This document shows, piece by piece, positions 12,401 through 22,469 of a stretch of DNA of 64,000 nucleotides; positions within the stretch are counted from its first letter, which is position 1; every line of letters starts with the position of its first letter. The stretch is taken from contig CM049307.1 in NCBI GenBank assembly GCA_026874595.1, positions 96,324,330 through 96,388,329 of the forward strand, given 5' to 3'. Below the pieces are notes generated by a model. The model was given only the letters and a program-made list of their open reading frames with translations, was not told the origin of the DNA and did not search any database. Source of the stretch: Sipunculus nudus. Taxonomy: Eukaryota; Annelida; Sipuncula; Golfingiida; Sipunculidae. The position numbers and the translations under genes were made by a program.

Positions 12401-15400
12401 GCCTTCATTGGCCCCGGGCAAGTAGATTACACCCAAAAAGAGAAAAATGGTCAGCGGACCCTCAATTTACGCTTCACTAAAGCTAATATTCAAACATTAC
12501 ATATAAAATAACACATTAGTGGCTACACATTTTGTGTATGTCACATTGGCAACCCTGATTAATGTAAGGTCATGTAGGTACAAAGGATCTAGAATGCATC
12601 ATAATACATTCAATATTTATTTCTTGTCCATTTGAATATCATCAAAAGAAAACATATCATCAATAATAGCACAGTGTAATTGATTTATCGCAATATGCTG
12701 GTTGGCATATATTGTGTAATGTGATATCATTTTTTGTATATAAAAAAGTTGCATGGAAGAAAATGTTGCTTCAGGGTGACAGACCATATAAGGAAAGGTC
12801 CATCCCAAGAAATGTGCAGTTGCTCTTGGTGACTTATTGGTACAATACTTATTTTCACACATACAAAAAAACAAGAAAACACTTACTTCACAATAAGAAT
12901 ATTACTATACATGTTGCAAATGGCTACCAGGTATCGCAATTTATTGCAATACAAAATTTGTAGCAACCTTTACATTGCATAAATTTAATTGAAACATCAT
13001 TTGTGTAGAGTGCATCTCTCTTGATTGATCATGTGCATCTTGTTTCCAGTTAGCAAATCGTGAGACTGAGGCTATACGTAATGAAATAGGGCAGCTGGAG
13101 CAGCAGTTGAGAGACGAGCACATGTCATCAAACGCTCGGCTCCACGAGGTCCGAGAGAAACTACAGGAGGAAAAACTCAGGTAAAAGTAGCAGTAATTAT
13201 CAGATCATGTGCGTTGTTGTCCATGTTTTGGACAAAAAAAATTAAAAAAGAACATCTTCACAATGTTTCAATTATATATAGATAGTTTGTATATCAGAAG
13301 TGCAGGAACACAATTTTTCCCCTAAAATATTGGAAAGAACTTTTCATTTTTTATGAATGCTAATTTTTGTCATCAGATAATTGTTCACTTTAATGCATGG
13401 TGTTTGATGGCATGTTTGATAACCAACACTTTAATACCCTTTGAATATTATATGAAATGTGATGATCTTTGCCTGTTACACATGGTAGCCTGTGCATTTG
13501 TAGCCTTTTTGAACAATTTAAGATTAAAAGTCTATATCTGTCCCATACTTTTCAAATATGTGCTCCTAATTTATCATTATCTTTTTTTCACCTTGTATAT
13601 ACAGACATGAAAAGAATGAGCAGGAGAGAAAGAAAGTGGAGGAGGAGTTAGCTAACAGCCTGACAATAAAAGCCACAGAGTTCCTGGATCATAAAGCCAC
13701 AATACAGGTACCATAGATACTCATAAAGCACATGGTGATCAAATGCCTCTATTATAAATACTAACAAAACAGTGATAAAATAGTGCTACCACAGATACTT
13801 ACAAAACATGATGATAAAATGTCATTACCATAGATACTCACAAAACATGATGATAAATGTCACTTCCATAGAAACACCAAAAGCACAAAACTTTAACCAA
13901 TTGCCACTTCCACAGATACTCACAAAACAATGATAAAATGCTGCCACCACAGGTATAATCATAAACTATTTCTCAAATGCCACTATCATTGATGCTTCCA
14001 AAACAGTGATCAAATGCTGCTTTCATTGAAAAGCTCAAGAAAAAATTCAAAAATATAATGTTCAAATGGCACTACAATAGATAAATGGCGATCAAATGCT
14101 GCTACCACAGATACTCAAAAAACACAACATACTATATAATGCCACATCATATATTCTCCCTAAATACAAAATATAATGATAAAATGGGTCCATCATGACA
14201 ACTAAAAATACACAAAACATGATCAAATATGGCAACCATAGATATGGGCCCAAAACTATGATCCATGGCGACTGCCAAAGAAATTCACAATACACAAAAT
14301 ATAATTGTATCCCCAGATTGAATGTTGAGGATACTTAGGCTTCATCAAGGTCCCCAACCTGCAGAGTTGCCTTGCAAGTGAGATAAGAAAAAAAAAAATT
14401 CCCAAATCTTTATGAATACCAGACTTTACACGTGTACAGATATGGTTGAGAGGACAAAACCTACTTGAAATAGGGTTTTGACCTTGACAAGGAGAGTGGT
14501 CTTGACCTTGATAGGTCAGTAATAGGTGAAAACCCCAAAAAATATTAAATACACAAATCTCAAGAAAGGCTACATGGATTGGTCCAAAAATCAAGTTGAC
14601 TTAGTCTAGTTTTGTCTTGTATGTGAGACTGGTGGCGCTAACTTTAATCCCTTCCTTGTTTTTGCGCCTTTTAATACCTACCAAGATCTTGTACATGTTT
14701 GAAAACTGACAACCTGCACCTTGGTCTTTAAGGAAAAATCATAAAAATATACAATATTTGTGAACCCCATAACTTTTGAAAATAGTGCATATTTGTAATC
14801 AAATTTGATACACAATTACACTTATTGTTTCAGGCACGTTATAAACAAAAGGGAGTTTGCCAGAAATTCTTATCCTCATATGACACTACCATGGATTCCC
14901 CCAAAATGTAAAACTAATCTAATTTCCCTTCCAAATACTCCCATAACACACACAATAATATTATATCACAACTATAGATATTTCTTTTACATAAAAACAT
15001 GACCAAAGCCACACTGATTTTAAATCCATAAGTGAAAGGAAAACAAATGACCACACAAATATTAGTAATACTTTTATCATAAATCATGATGGATGAATGT
15101 CATAAAACACCAGTCGCAGGACATATTTATATATATGTATGTTGGTTAGACAGGTGATATTAATAATGTAATTGACCAACATATTAGCCTTATCATGGCT
15201 GTAGGCTAGTAGGAATGCAGTACCCAGCAAGCTAGTTTGTAATATTTTTATTAAATGACCATGCATGATATTAACAAAACCAACCATATACATATATTCA
15301 CAAAGTTCTCAAATAAAACACTAAAAGCAAACACACAGGAGCACCTTAACACATTCAGGGTCCCACTTTGTCAGTTTCATTTCTAGGCAGTACCTCACAG

Positions 15401-16700
15401 AGTATAGTGATGCCACACATAATGTGATGCTTGTCAATTTCATTCTGGAACATTGTGTCACTTAGTACACTGAGCGCTGGGCTGAAATGAACCCACTTTA
15501 TTTGATCAGTGTGTAAGACATAGCACCCACAGGCATTGATATGAACCTTGAATGATGTATTGTATCTTGTAATGCGAGATGATTACAGTAGAGAGCCGTA
15601 TTTCCGAATACCCAATTTCCGAATATTCGTTTTTCCGAAAATTAAAATGGGGAACCGAAAATTTATTCATATTTCCGAAATATATTTCAAGTATGTGAAA
15701 ACCTAAAATGAGTATTGTAATTACAAGTATCAAGGCTTGCAGTCATGTGTTAAGCCCAGTGGTGACCCTAATTAATTAGTTCTGGGCCGATGTTGTCGCC
15801 GTGGCAAAGATGTGAAAACTACAGCTAGCCCCGCAACGCTCGGCCCCCTGTACCCTAGCAAGCGACTGAGCAGTTTATCCAAGAGCACTTGTGTGTTATC
15901 ACCCACATCTTGTTTGTACTCAAGCTAGCATAGTTTGTCAGCTTGGGACAGGATGTCATGCCAAATAACTGAGCAGTTTACTCGCATTAGCATTGGTGAG
16001 GTATAATTCATTAAATGCCTGTGCTCGAGCAACTTTTACATGTCCCAGTCTTTATTTACGTAGATTGATAAGAAACACTGTGTTACTTGGCGATGTCATT
16101 TGACCTTTCCCTCCAGTGAATTTGATGGAAAAAAGAACATGCATGTTTTCTTTAAACAGGTTAGACTGATCTTTGCCAATTATGCTCAGCAATAATCCAA
16201 TATCTTTTAGACGTCCAGGTCATCAATTACGAATAATGAAAAGAAACACCATGTTCCCTGGGTAAAATGGCATTAAGGTAATCATTAACTGTTGTACTAA
16301 CTTGCCGCTAGACCCTTGTCTGCATTTCCAAATGTTGGTTTTTACGAACAAAAAGCTTGTCCCCCGACGCTTTCGGAAAAACGGAACTCTACTGTATTTG
16401 CATGATTTGTTAATAAACCAGTATACTATGCAGTTTCTGAACTAAAAAAAATAGTTAATCTGATGTGATGGAATAAAACAAATCATTGAAGAGATCTTAC
16501 CACCATTATTGAGGAGTCTAAATTATAGAATGTTAATTTTATGTGTAGTTAATTGTGACAGGAAATAATTTCTTCTAGATCTCAGTTTCTTACATTCAGT
16601 GATGTGATTTCAGAAAATGCTGGATGAGACATTCGATAAGGTTATGCCAACATGTCAGCAGGAAATAGAACGGCTCAAAACTGAACTCGGGAAGAATTAG
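478..16700 (+). CDS. Coiled-coil protein, last four exons (5' part outside window)
   Basis: Four exons join in frame: 478-570 (31 codons), 13050-13180, 13605-13707 and 16614-16700, ending in TAG at 16698-16700. All have AG acceptors and GT donors, and the phases agree (0, 0 to 2, 2 to 0, 0). The visible 138 residues are almost entirely charged and amphipathic, rich in E, K, Q, R and L. They include runs such as [13 protein letters not shown] and [13 protein letters not shown] and end in [14 protein letters not shown], as expected for a long parallel coiled coil. I do not recognise the family; no catalytic domain or membrane segment is visible. The gene must extend upstream because the first visible exon begins at an acceptor with no start codon. 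Intron 1 holds an antisense Gypsy element. A polyadenylation signal AATAAA lies at 17258-17263. Confidence 0.82.
571..938 (+). other. Intron, unique AT-rich sequence
   Basis: This follows the GT donor at 571 of the coiled-coil gene. No coding potential, RNA gene or clear repeat was found before the TIR element at 939. Confidence 0.5.
1564..3938 (-). repeat. 3' LTR of the Gypsy element
   Basis: This 2375-bp copy is nearly identical to 10171-12545. Visible differences include sites near 1727, 1796, 1888 and 2255. It starts TGTTACAGG and ends TATGTCACA on the plus strand. It contains a G run near 3270-3283, a palindromic CRE-like TGACGTCA at 3733-3740, and an internal 61-bp direct repeat (1607-1667 and 3673-3733, one mismatch). 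Small reading frames inside it, such as the 75-codon one at 2916-3143, recur in both LTRs and show no domain. Confidence 0.97.
3939..4074 (-). other. Spacer between pol stop and 3' LTR with short purine tract
   Basis: In transcript sense the bases next to the LTR read GGCGGGGAGCA immediately before TGTGACATAC, a short purine-rich stretch in the position of a polypurine tract. There is no room for an env gene. Confidence 0.5.
4075..5550 (-). pseudogene. Gypsy pol: integrase core and C-terminal domain
   Basis: This 491-codon frame covers the integrase core and GPY/F-type C-terminus. The first catalytic Asp is residue 16 (SIDYLHL). The third acidic residue is Glu110 in [10 protein letters not shown], 35 residues after position 75. 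Position 75, where the family has Asp in an H-S-D-Q-G type motif, is Asn here (HHNQG, codon 5326-5328), so the DDE triad is incomplete and the enzyme is predicted inactive. The C-terminal part holds the basic [11 protein letters not shown] block and a proline- and acid-rich tail. The zinc-binding half of integrase lies in the upstream frame; a frameshift near 5600, beside the second metal-binding pair, separates them. Confidence 0.93.
5519..7255 (-). pseudogene. Gypsy pol: reverse transcriptase, RNase H, integrase zinc domain
   Basis: This 578-codon frame begins inside the reverse transcriptase palm. Motif A is [14 protein letters not shown] (about residues 23-36), with [14 protein letters not shown] following, and the catalytic YLDDI is at residues 89-93. 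RNase H follows, with LHTDASEQG, a Glu in [10 protein letters not shown] and VYTDNNPL. The end is the integrase H-x3-H segment ([12 protein letters not shown]). The fingers of the reverse transcriptase, up to [10 protein letters not shown], are in the preceding frame; a one-base loss near 7255-7260 breaks the protein. A second frameshift near 5600 ends this segment. Confidence 0.95.
7245..8432 (-). pseudogene. Gypsy pol: aspartic protease and start of reverse transcriptase
   Basis: The protease active-site motif is [12 protein letters not shown], with Asp at about 8394-8396, inside a retropepsin-like segment that continues through VTLNLPG and PLLGFNVI. After a linker the frame reaches the reverse transcriptase N-terminus ([31 protein letters not shown]). 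The N-terminal flank of the protease is in another frame (8372-8713), so there is a shift near 8410-8430. It is not possible to tell from one copy whether that shift is programmed or damage; the break near 7255 is clearly damage because it splits a conserved block. Confidence 0.92.
8372..8713 (-). pseudogene. Gypsy gag-pro junction segment
   Basis: This 113-codon frame overlaps the end of gag (8578-8713). It is basic and serine-rich, then runs into a short segment that continues the protease only after a change of frame near 8410-8430. An overlap of gag with a different pro frame is common in Gypsy elements that use ribosomal frameshifting, so the gag-to-pro step may be natural. The second shift, inside the protease approach, is more likely damage. 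Confidence 0.6.
8578..10053 (-). pseudogene. Gypsy gag with two premature stops
   Basis: One continuous frame runs from the likely start at 10053 ([18 protein letters not shown]) to 8578, interrupted by TGA at 9292-9294 and TAG at 9265-9267. Both could have arisen by C-to-T change. The C-terminal part carries a CCHC zinc knuckle, [14 protein letters not shown] (C-x2-C-x4-H-x4-C), preceded by CPEC and typical of nucleocapsid. The frame is open upstream to 10212, through the primer binding site and into the LTR, but the start within the internal region is preferred. The N-terminal 60 residues are helical-looking and resemble the conserved N-terminus of animal Gypsy Gag proteins; that similarity is from memory only. 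Confidence 0.88.
10147..10164 (-). promoter_or_regulatory. Primer binding site, tRNA-Pro type
   Basis: On the minus strand this reads TGGGGGCTCGTCCGGGAT, six bases inside the 5' LTR. That is the 18-base sequence complementary to the 3' end of tRNA-Pro including CCA, the same primer class used by murine leukaemia virus. The position and exact TGG start support assignment as the minus-strand primer site. Confidence 0.93.
10171..12545 (-). repeat. 5' LTR of the Gypsy element
   Basis: This 2375-bp copy is adjacent to the primer binding site, so it is the 5' LTR in transcript sense. It contains the same internal 61-bp repeat (10214-10274 and 12280-12340) and the CRE-like palindrome TGACGTCA at 12340-12347. 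A promoter is expected here but no convincing TATA box stands out. Confidence 0.97.
12558..13049 (+). other. Intron sequence, no gene seen
   Basis: This is the remainder of intron 1 of the coiled-coil gene after the TIR element. It ends in TTGTTTCCAG, a good acceptor with a pyrimidine tract. Confidence 0.5.
13708..14310 (+). repeat. Degenerate ~50-bp tandem repeat starting at a splice donor
   Basis: The intron begins GTACCATAGATACTCA and the same string recurs, diverged, about every 50 bases (for example near 13790, 13830, 13912, 14101), with spacers rich in ACAAAACATGATGATAAAATG. The first unit coincides with the 5' splice site of exon 13605-13707. The copies fade by about 14310. Confidence 0.65.
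14311..15585 (+). other. Intron, no gene seen
   Basis: AT-rich intron of the coiled-coil gene. Small reading frames are present but have no domain and no splice context. One late fragment of the preceding repeat (ACTACCATGGATTCCC) occurs near 14885. Confidence 0.4.
15586..16394. mobile_element. Tc1/mariner-pogo type TIR element, non-autonomous
   Basis: The ends are inverted: CAGTAGAG-AG-CCGTATTTCCGAA from 15586 against TTCGGAAAAACGG-AA-CTCTACTG ending at 16394, about 21 of 24 positions matching. TA lies on both sides (15584-15585 and 16395-16396), the target duplication of the Tc1/mariner superfamily. CAGT-starting ends fit the pogo/Tigger branch. Subterminal TTTCCGAA repeats sit inside the left end. 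The 809-bp interior has no transposase frame. Confidence 0.8.
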
Positions 16701-17263
16701 ACCAGCTGTGACCACAGGACAAGGATTACCTCTCCCACAGAAAATGTTGGCAGTTGCCTTTATACAGAACATTATATATATACAAGAAAGCAGTAGGGCG
16801 CCAATCTACAGAACACTGTGTAGAACATTGTATATATATACAAGCAAGCCATAGAGTGCCAATCTACAGAACACTGTATACATGATAAACATACAAATGT
16901 ACCAAGTGTTGTATATATGTAGCAGAGTGCCAGTCTGCTAAATGTTGTATATATGAAGTAGAGTGCCAGTCTACTAAATGTTGTAAGAGTTGGACATTAA
17001 GTGTATTTCATATATATATTAGGTATCATCCGAACCTGGTTAGCTTGATGTCTTGATTTTTTTTTACAATAGTTGGTGTTTAAAATGGGCAAATACTGTT
17101 TAACATTAAATAATAGACATTTTGAATTATTTTTAATTCCATTGTGTGTTCATTTAAATTATACTAAATTTAGTTTGAGAAATTGCTTGTTCTTCAGGAT
17201 GTATACGTCTGCACACATCACAGTATCTGAGCACTTTGTCTCAGCTTTTTAATACAAAATAAA
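16701..17263 (+). other. 3' UTR of the coiled-coil gene with short tandem repeats
   Basis: After the TAG, four or more degenerate units of about 60 bases (16755-16990) carry AGAGTGCCA(A/G)TCT(A/G)C and TTGTATATAT. AATAAA at 17258-17263 is the best polyadenylation signal. Confidence 0.6.
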
Positions 17264-17446
17264 AATGTGTAAGACGAAGAAAACGCATACATTATACATA
17301 AAAAACAAATAGATGAACTTAAGACATACATAAAACAATTGATACACATACAAACACAAAGATAAATATATTACAAAACCTGTGAAGTAATTTAGCTGAC
17401 ACAAGACACCACAGTTAAATGGTTATATTACTATTTGCGTTGAGCA

Positions 17447-17670
17447 TGGAGGTGTGATGGTTAGGCCACTAAATGTGTGACTTAGAAATTATCGGTTCCA
17501 AAGTCTTAACCACAAGGGTGCGCTCTCTTGGCTCAGGAGTAAAGGGTTACGGGTCATGGGTGGCAGGTGACTGCAGAACGCATAACCTTCTAGCACCTGT
17601 TGCTGCTGCTTGGGTTGTACACTCTCCAGGGAGCCAAGAAAGCCTACAAGAATGAAGTAGCCTAAAATAG
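17447..17670 (+). repeat. Possible tRNA-derived SINE remnant
   Basis: GTGATGGTTAGGCCA resembles an RNA polymerase III A box and GGTTCCAAAGTC a degenerate B box about 45 bases later. The flanking text is non-coding. No target duplication was found, so this is tentative. Confidence 0.35.
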
Positions 17671-18699
17671 CAGGCAGGCAAAGTTTACATTTGGATGAGA
17701 CTGACACTGTCTGTGATATCAGACTATAAACCCCTACCTTTACTCAAATTTACTACCTATACTCTCCTTTACTAAAAGTTTAGTCTGCTCTTTCGGTGTC
17801 TTAGTTCAAGAAATGTAAAGGTTTGCCATGCTCCCACTGATGGTTGATTGGGTAAAAAAATGACTATTGTATTAAGCTCCCCTTTATCTTCACACCTCAT
17901 TAAACCCTACCAGGCAAATTCTCTAGGTTGACGTGGCTTTCCCTTCTGAGAGTAAACTTTGTGGATCAGACGGGTGTGATTTTATTGGACTCAATGGAAA
18001 TCAGTTTTCATATCTTGTGCATTAAATAATTAAAAGGCACATTCATGTGCAAAATTGCATGTTTGAATGCTCACATACTGTATGATGCCAAAAGCTTATG
18101 GAAGTACCCTTTCATCTACATTCATACCTGTCTCCAATTTAACTTTTATTTATTTGCTGATTTTCAAGCTGGTTCCTAAATATTGCTTCTGCTCTTTTTG
18201 TTTATGTATGTTTTATATCATCACAGGATGCATGTTGATATGAGTATTAAGACAATGATAGCTAATGCAACCAGATAATTGGACCTTCCATAAAAAAAAC
18301 TTTGCATTGAATAAAAAAAAGCTATATTTAAGAGGCATGCAGGCACTAAGGCCATTGTATGTATATATCAGTTTAAGTGCATATGGACTGGTACACAGGT
18401 TTTACAGTTGCCATTTTGGTTGCTACAAATTATAAGCTTGAGAGATGCCAATACATTATTGTGCAGGAATTTTGTTTATATGCTGTTTGATTATGTGTAC
18501 TGTAAGAAAAATACATTGTACATTAAACCACAGAACAGTTTAAAATGCTTTATTCTTCATTCAAGTAAACTGTTTCAGTGATGCAGTCGACCCCTTTTTA
18601 CCAAGTCTGAATGCAAGTCTAGTGTAGTCAAGTCCAAATCCTTGAAGTTTGAGTCCATGTCTTGCGGAAACTAGATCTATACATTGATTTTCGCAATCA
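17671..18699. other. Intergenic, nothing recognised
   Basis: AT-rich sequence between the coiled-coil gene and the first LINE relic. No reading frame, RNA gene or clear repeat was identified. Confidence 0.4.
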
Positions 18700-19970
18700 T
18701 CAACAGTTAAAATGATCTCACAAAGATATCTCCAAGAGAAATGTGGACAGCAAGGTCAGGCTCTGTATTTCACTTTGGTAGATCTGACCAAAGCCTTTGA
18801 CGCAGCGGCCTCTTCATTGTGTTACAGAAGAAAAGTAACTAACCTTACTCAGCATCATCAAGTTCTTCCAGATAGACATGAGAGGTACTGTAGGATTTGA
18901 TGGATATACGTAAGCTTTCAAGATTTTCAGCGGCTTAAAACTAGGTTGTGTCCTTGCACCATCCTTGTTCGACATCTTCTCTGTCCCCCTTGTGTTCACC
19001 TTCCAGTCTTCAACCATGTATGTCTATATCTCGACGCTCCATGGTGGGAATCTCTTAAACCTGGCCAGACGAAGAGCCTAGATAAAGACGTTCTTCTGCG
19101 GGAAATGCTGTTTGCAAAATGATGCTGCTCTCATCAGTCACACCACAGGTCTGAAACTCATGGGCCAGATTTTTCTTTGAGTTCTCTTTGACCATCAGCA
19201 TCAACGTGCAAACAGGGAAAGCTTTCACAGTTATATCCAAGCTGTTAAGCACATGCTGGAAAACAGCATATTGGCACTGGGCACAAAGATAGTATTCAAG
19301 AAACATACCACTGAACACAAAGATGGTTTACCAAGCTTGCGTTCTCAGCACCTCCATAGCAGCGATACATGGGTTACATACACATTCCAAGAGACAAGGC
19401 TAGATGTCTTCTTATTGAGATATCTCCGTAGAATATTGGTCATCAAATGGGAAGACAAGGTGACCAATACAGATGTCCTCTGCTAGTCTTAAATCAAAAA
19501 CCATTTTCACCATGCTCAACGAAATAGATTTAGGCTGGCCAGGCCATGTGAGATAAGTAGGAAGAAGTCTTATTCCAAAGGACCTTCTATATGGTCAACC
19601 TGAAATTTGCATCAGGCCAAGAGGATAACTTCAAAAGAAACCTAGGATCCGCCCACATTGACCTGGAGACATGGTAGGAGGCTGCCCTGGACCGCATCAG
19701 GAGAAACCTCGTAAAGTATAGCATGGAGAAAACTGAGGCCGATCGCCATGTGCATAGACACCTAAAAGACAGCAGAGGATGGCATCTCTTGCCAACAACA
19801 ACATCAGACTTTGCCTGCAGCGACTGCTCAAGGGACCGTCATTCACTGATCGGTATCTACTGTCACCAAAGAAACAGAGAAACCCATGAACACTGGCGGA
19901 CAAAGGCCAGTGACCCAGGCCTACGATCACTGCGTCATAAGTTCCTGCCTAAAGACAGATTCAACTAATG
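18700..19970 (+). pseudogene. Decayed LINE: reverse transcriptase and C-terminal zinc-finger part
   Basis: Frameshifted pieces follow the order of a non-LTR retrotransposon. 18730-18800 gives LQEKCGQQGQALYFTLVDL then TKAFD, the palm motif-A region. 19400-19500 gives LRYLRRILVIKWEDKVTNTD. 19520-19600 gives remnants of the LGWPGHV and IPKDLLYGQ block. 19800-19860 gives ACSDCSRDRHSLIGIYCHQR, the degenerate Cys-His tail of this family. Many stops and shifts make it inactive. The clade (RTE, Jockey or CR1-like) cannot be settled by eye. Confidence 0.75.
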
Positions 19971-20589
19971 GTTGTCGGAAGACATCTGACTAGAAGTAAG
20001 GGCAGATTTAGGGGCCACTCACTAAACATGTTGGAACTAGAAAAATACTATATATGTTGCATCAAAATGCTTTTTATACTACCTTGGACTGTTCGAAGAG
20101 TTTCTACCCCATGAAAGAAGGATATGCCAGTTTGTGGCCTCGTCAAGTGAGTCCCCTATTCTTCAATCCTCTCCCAGGCTCCTCCTGGGAGTGTGTCATG
20201 GCTATGTCCAACTCCCAGGAGACCTTTCTGTTTTTAGGGTTTTGCACTTTTAAACCACTTTAAACATGAATGTGCTGCTGAATCCAGTAACTGGAAACCA
20301 CTCTCGTGGATGAGAGCAGTTGTTCTGATAGGTAGTCTCCATTCATACTCCCCTATGACCAGTGTAGCAAATATAGGGCCTAATTTGAGACCGATCTTCA
20401 ATGGAAATGTTGTCAACAGTAAATTTTTAGGCCAATATTCCAGTATATCTTGGTAGAAATTAACCCTTACATTTTAAGAATACGTGAATTTCCTAAGATT
20501 TTCATTAAATATATGAAATCTCTGAGTGAATTAAGAATAACACGTAGTTTTTTTGGGAAATGCATTTGGCCTATGTCTGTGTGTGATCT

Positions 20590-21453
20590 AGGGTGTGATA
20601 TATATTTCTGTGTGATTGTGCCTCAGGTTGGCCGGTGTGCTTGCGAGCGGCAGTGCTAGCTGTGGCTGTACACACCAATTCTCTAGTGACAGACTGTGGC
20701 AGCTAATGCTGGTAAATAATGCAACAGTCTGTACTGAGGCGTTCAACAGTCTGCGATCCTTTTTGTCCACTGTTTGTCTCTCTTTCCTTCGCTTTCCTCA
20801 CTCCTGTCTTGGCATCCTGTCTCCAGTCAGATCTTAGGGTTGATTCCAAAAGCCTTCAAGTCACGTTCGTAGACATCATTGTACCACAGGGTTGGTCTCC
20901 CCTCAGGTCTGTTGCCTGTGGTAGATCTCCGTACGGCATGTCCTTTGGAATGTAACAATCATCCATACGGCAAACATGTTTTAACCATCGGATTCGGCGC
21001 TAGGTGAGCAAGGCATACATACTTAATGCTCTGAAGGCCTGCCTGCTCCAGGACAGCCTTGCAAGTAACTCTTTCTTGCAATTTGATGTTCAAGATTCTT
21101 CGCAGGCTGCATAGATGGAGCATGCACGTTAAGTGTGTGTTTTCGACAGGCGTACAATGTCAGTGACTCGCTGATATGAAGCAGTATGCTTTGTACATGG
21201 GCCTGATACACTTGGACCTTATTGTTGATGGTCAGTGTGTCATTTTCCCGTTCCCTCCAGTTTAGATGTGGCATCGTTTCTGCAGACTGTGTAATCCGCT
21301 GTCCAACTCGGCCAGCGACAGGATGCTGGAGATAGTTGAGCCCTGGCAGCCGAATTCTCCCACTACTTCCAGGGTTTGCTCACCGATACCGATGTTGGAG
21401 GTGCTACAGACATCATTTCCCAGCATGTTTGTCTTCCTGAGACTGTTGGTCAT
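20590..21453 (-). pseudogene. Decayed LINE fragment, 3' half of ORF2
   Basis: On the minus strand, 21453 downward gives TNSLRKTNMLGNDV, IGEQTLEVVGEFGCQGSTIS and then, after a shift, NDTLTINNKVQVYQAHVQSI and YACRKHTLNVHAPSM. This is the post-palm region of the same LINE family as the relic at 18700-19970. The segment down to about 20600 matches the continuation only weakly. It lies in opposite orientation to the other two LINE pieces. Confidence 0.7.
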
Positions 21454-22469
21454 TCCAAAGTGGTTGCATTCATGATTTTTTTTTTTTTACAATTTTGAAC
21501 GGTTCCATCAGAGTGAGCTGCAAACAGTATTTCACATATCAGCACTTGCCGCACTTCGAACTTTGCTCGCAATCATGCAAGGTTGAAAGGACTCCAGTGA
21601 CTTCTTGTGTGAAGGCAAATACCATCATGTCAAGAATCGAGGACATTTGATAGCAGGAAGGTGCTCTATTGCTATACAGCCACTGACCTTGATCTCGTTT
21701 TTACCTGGTTACACTCGAAATTCTTTCAGTCTGCGGGATACATTTTCAGCTGGGTGCGCTGGGATGTTAGCAGTGATGCTGCATACAGTTGGATACATTG
21801 TAACATTCTTGCCCTTTGACCTTGCTAGGGGTGGGGCATTAACACTGATTGACAGTCAATATAGAGATGCCCCATAGCCAAATCACAGGCAGCTAAGGAC
21901 TTCGCCCTCTGCCCCTCTAGGATAAAACTCCCTTGCCCTGGCGATTCTCCCTCTCTTGGATCATCGAGGAGTGGACCCCTATGCCTGCCCTCTGTGGCAG
22001 GCAGAGGGTATATGGCTTCTTTTTCACCTTGGGGTTGGTTTTACGACAGAGTCGGCTACCCAGGTAAAAGGGCCACCCTCTTACAAAGAGCAGTCCTCTT
22101 ATCTAGTCTTGTAAGTATCTTTCTGCTCCATTTATAAGTTTAGATAAAAATATGCAATCCTGATAATTTGAAGGTTAGGCTCTTAATTTTATTCCAGTAA
22201 AAAAGTGTTATTTTATCTCTTGAAATTGTGTGAGTGCATGTTGCCCAAGCCCATTTTACTCCCAGAATAAATAAGCAGCTACAACATAATACACAGCACT
22301 GATAGAAACGATCGCGTGTAACCAGTGGCCAGTTCTCAGGGACAGGCCCCCAACACATGGGTCACATAAGTGCACGACGGAATGTTCATGTATTCCGTCC
22401 GCTAGATGAATCAATTCGGATGGATGAATGACCCACAACTAGGTCCACCTCTTACGATAGTAGACCAGA
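21454..22469. other. Intergenic, nothing recognised
   Basis: No gene or RNA seen. An inverted GCCTGCC/GGCAGGC pair occurs near 21985-22005. Confidence 0.35.

Larger units (their letters stand above)
1564..12545 (-). mobile_element. Ty3/Gypsy LTR retrotransposon, full length but defective
   Basis: Two LTRs of equal length (1564-3938 and 10171-12545) flank gag-pol genes on the minus strand. Both LTRs begin TG and end CA on each strand, and the insertion is bounded by a 4-bp duplication TTGG (1560-1563 and 12546-12549). Order in transcript sense is 5' LTR, primer binding site, gag, protease, reverse transcriptase, RNase H, integrase, 3' LTR. Integrase after RNase H is the Ty3/Gypsy arrangement. 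No envelope gene fits between the pol stop (4075) and the 3' LTR. The LTRs differ at about four positions that I could see, so the insertion is young. The coding region nevertheless has two in-frame stops, at least three pol frameshifts (near 8410-8430, 7255 and 5600) and a lost integrase catalytic residue. Confidence 0.97.
939..12557. mobile_element. TIR element split by a Gypsy insertion
   Basis: CAGGGTTGCCA at 939-949 is an exact inverted match to TGGCAACCCTG at 12547-12557. Just inside the left end are several copies of TCAGGGAAAA-like sequence, and the last bases before the Gypsy element (about 1530-1550) again carry AATCAGGGAATT. Removing the Gypsy element (1564-12545) and one TTGG duplication leaves an element of about 640 bases with no coding capacity. 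Flanks read TTAA before the left end and A-TTAA after the right end, compatible with a TTAA target but not proof of one. The superfamily is not assigned. Confidence 0.6.
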
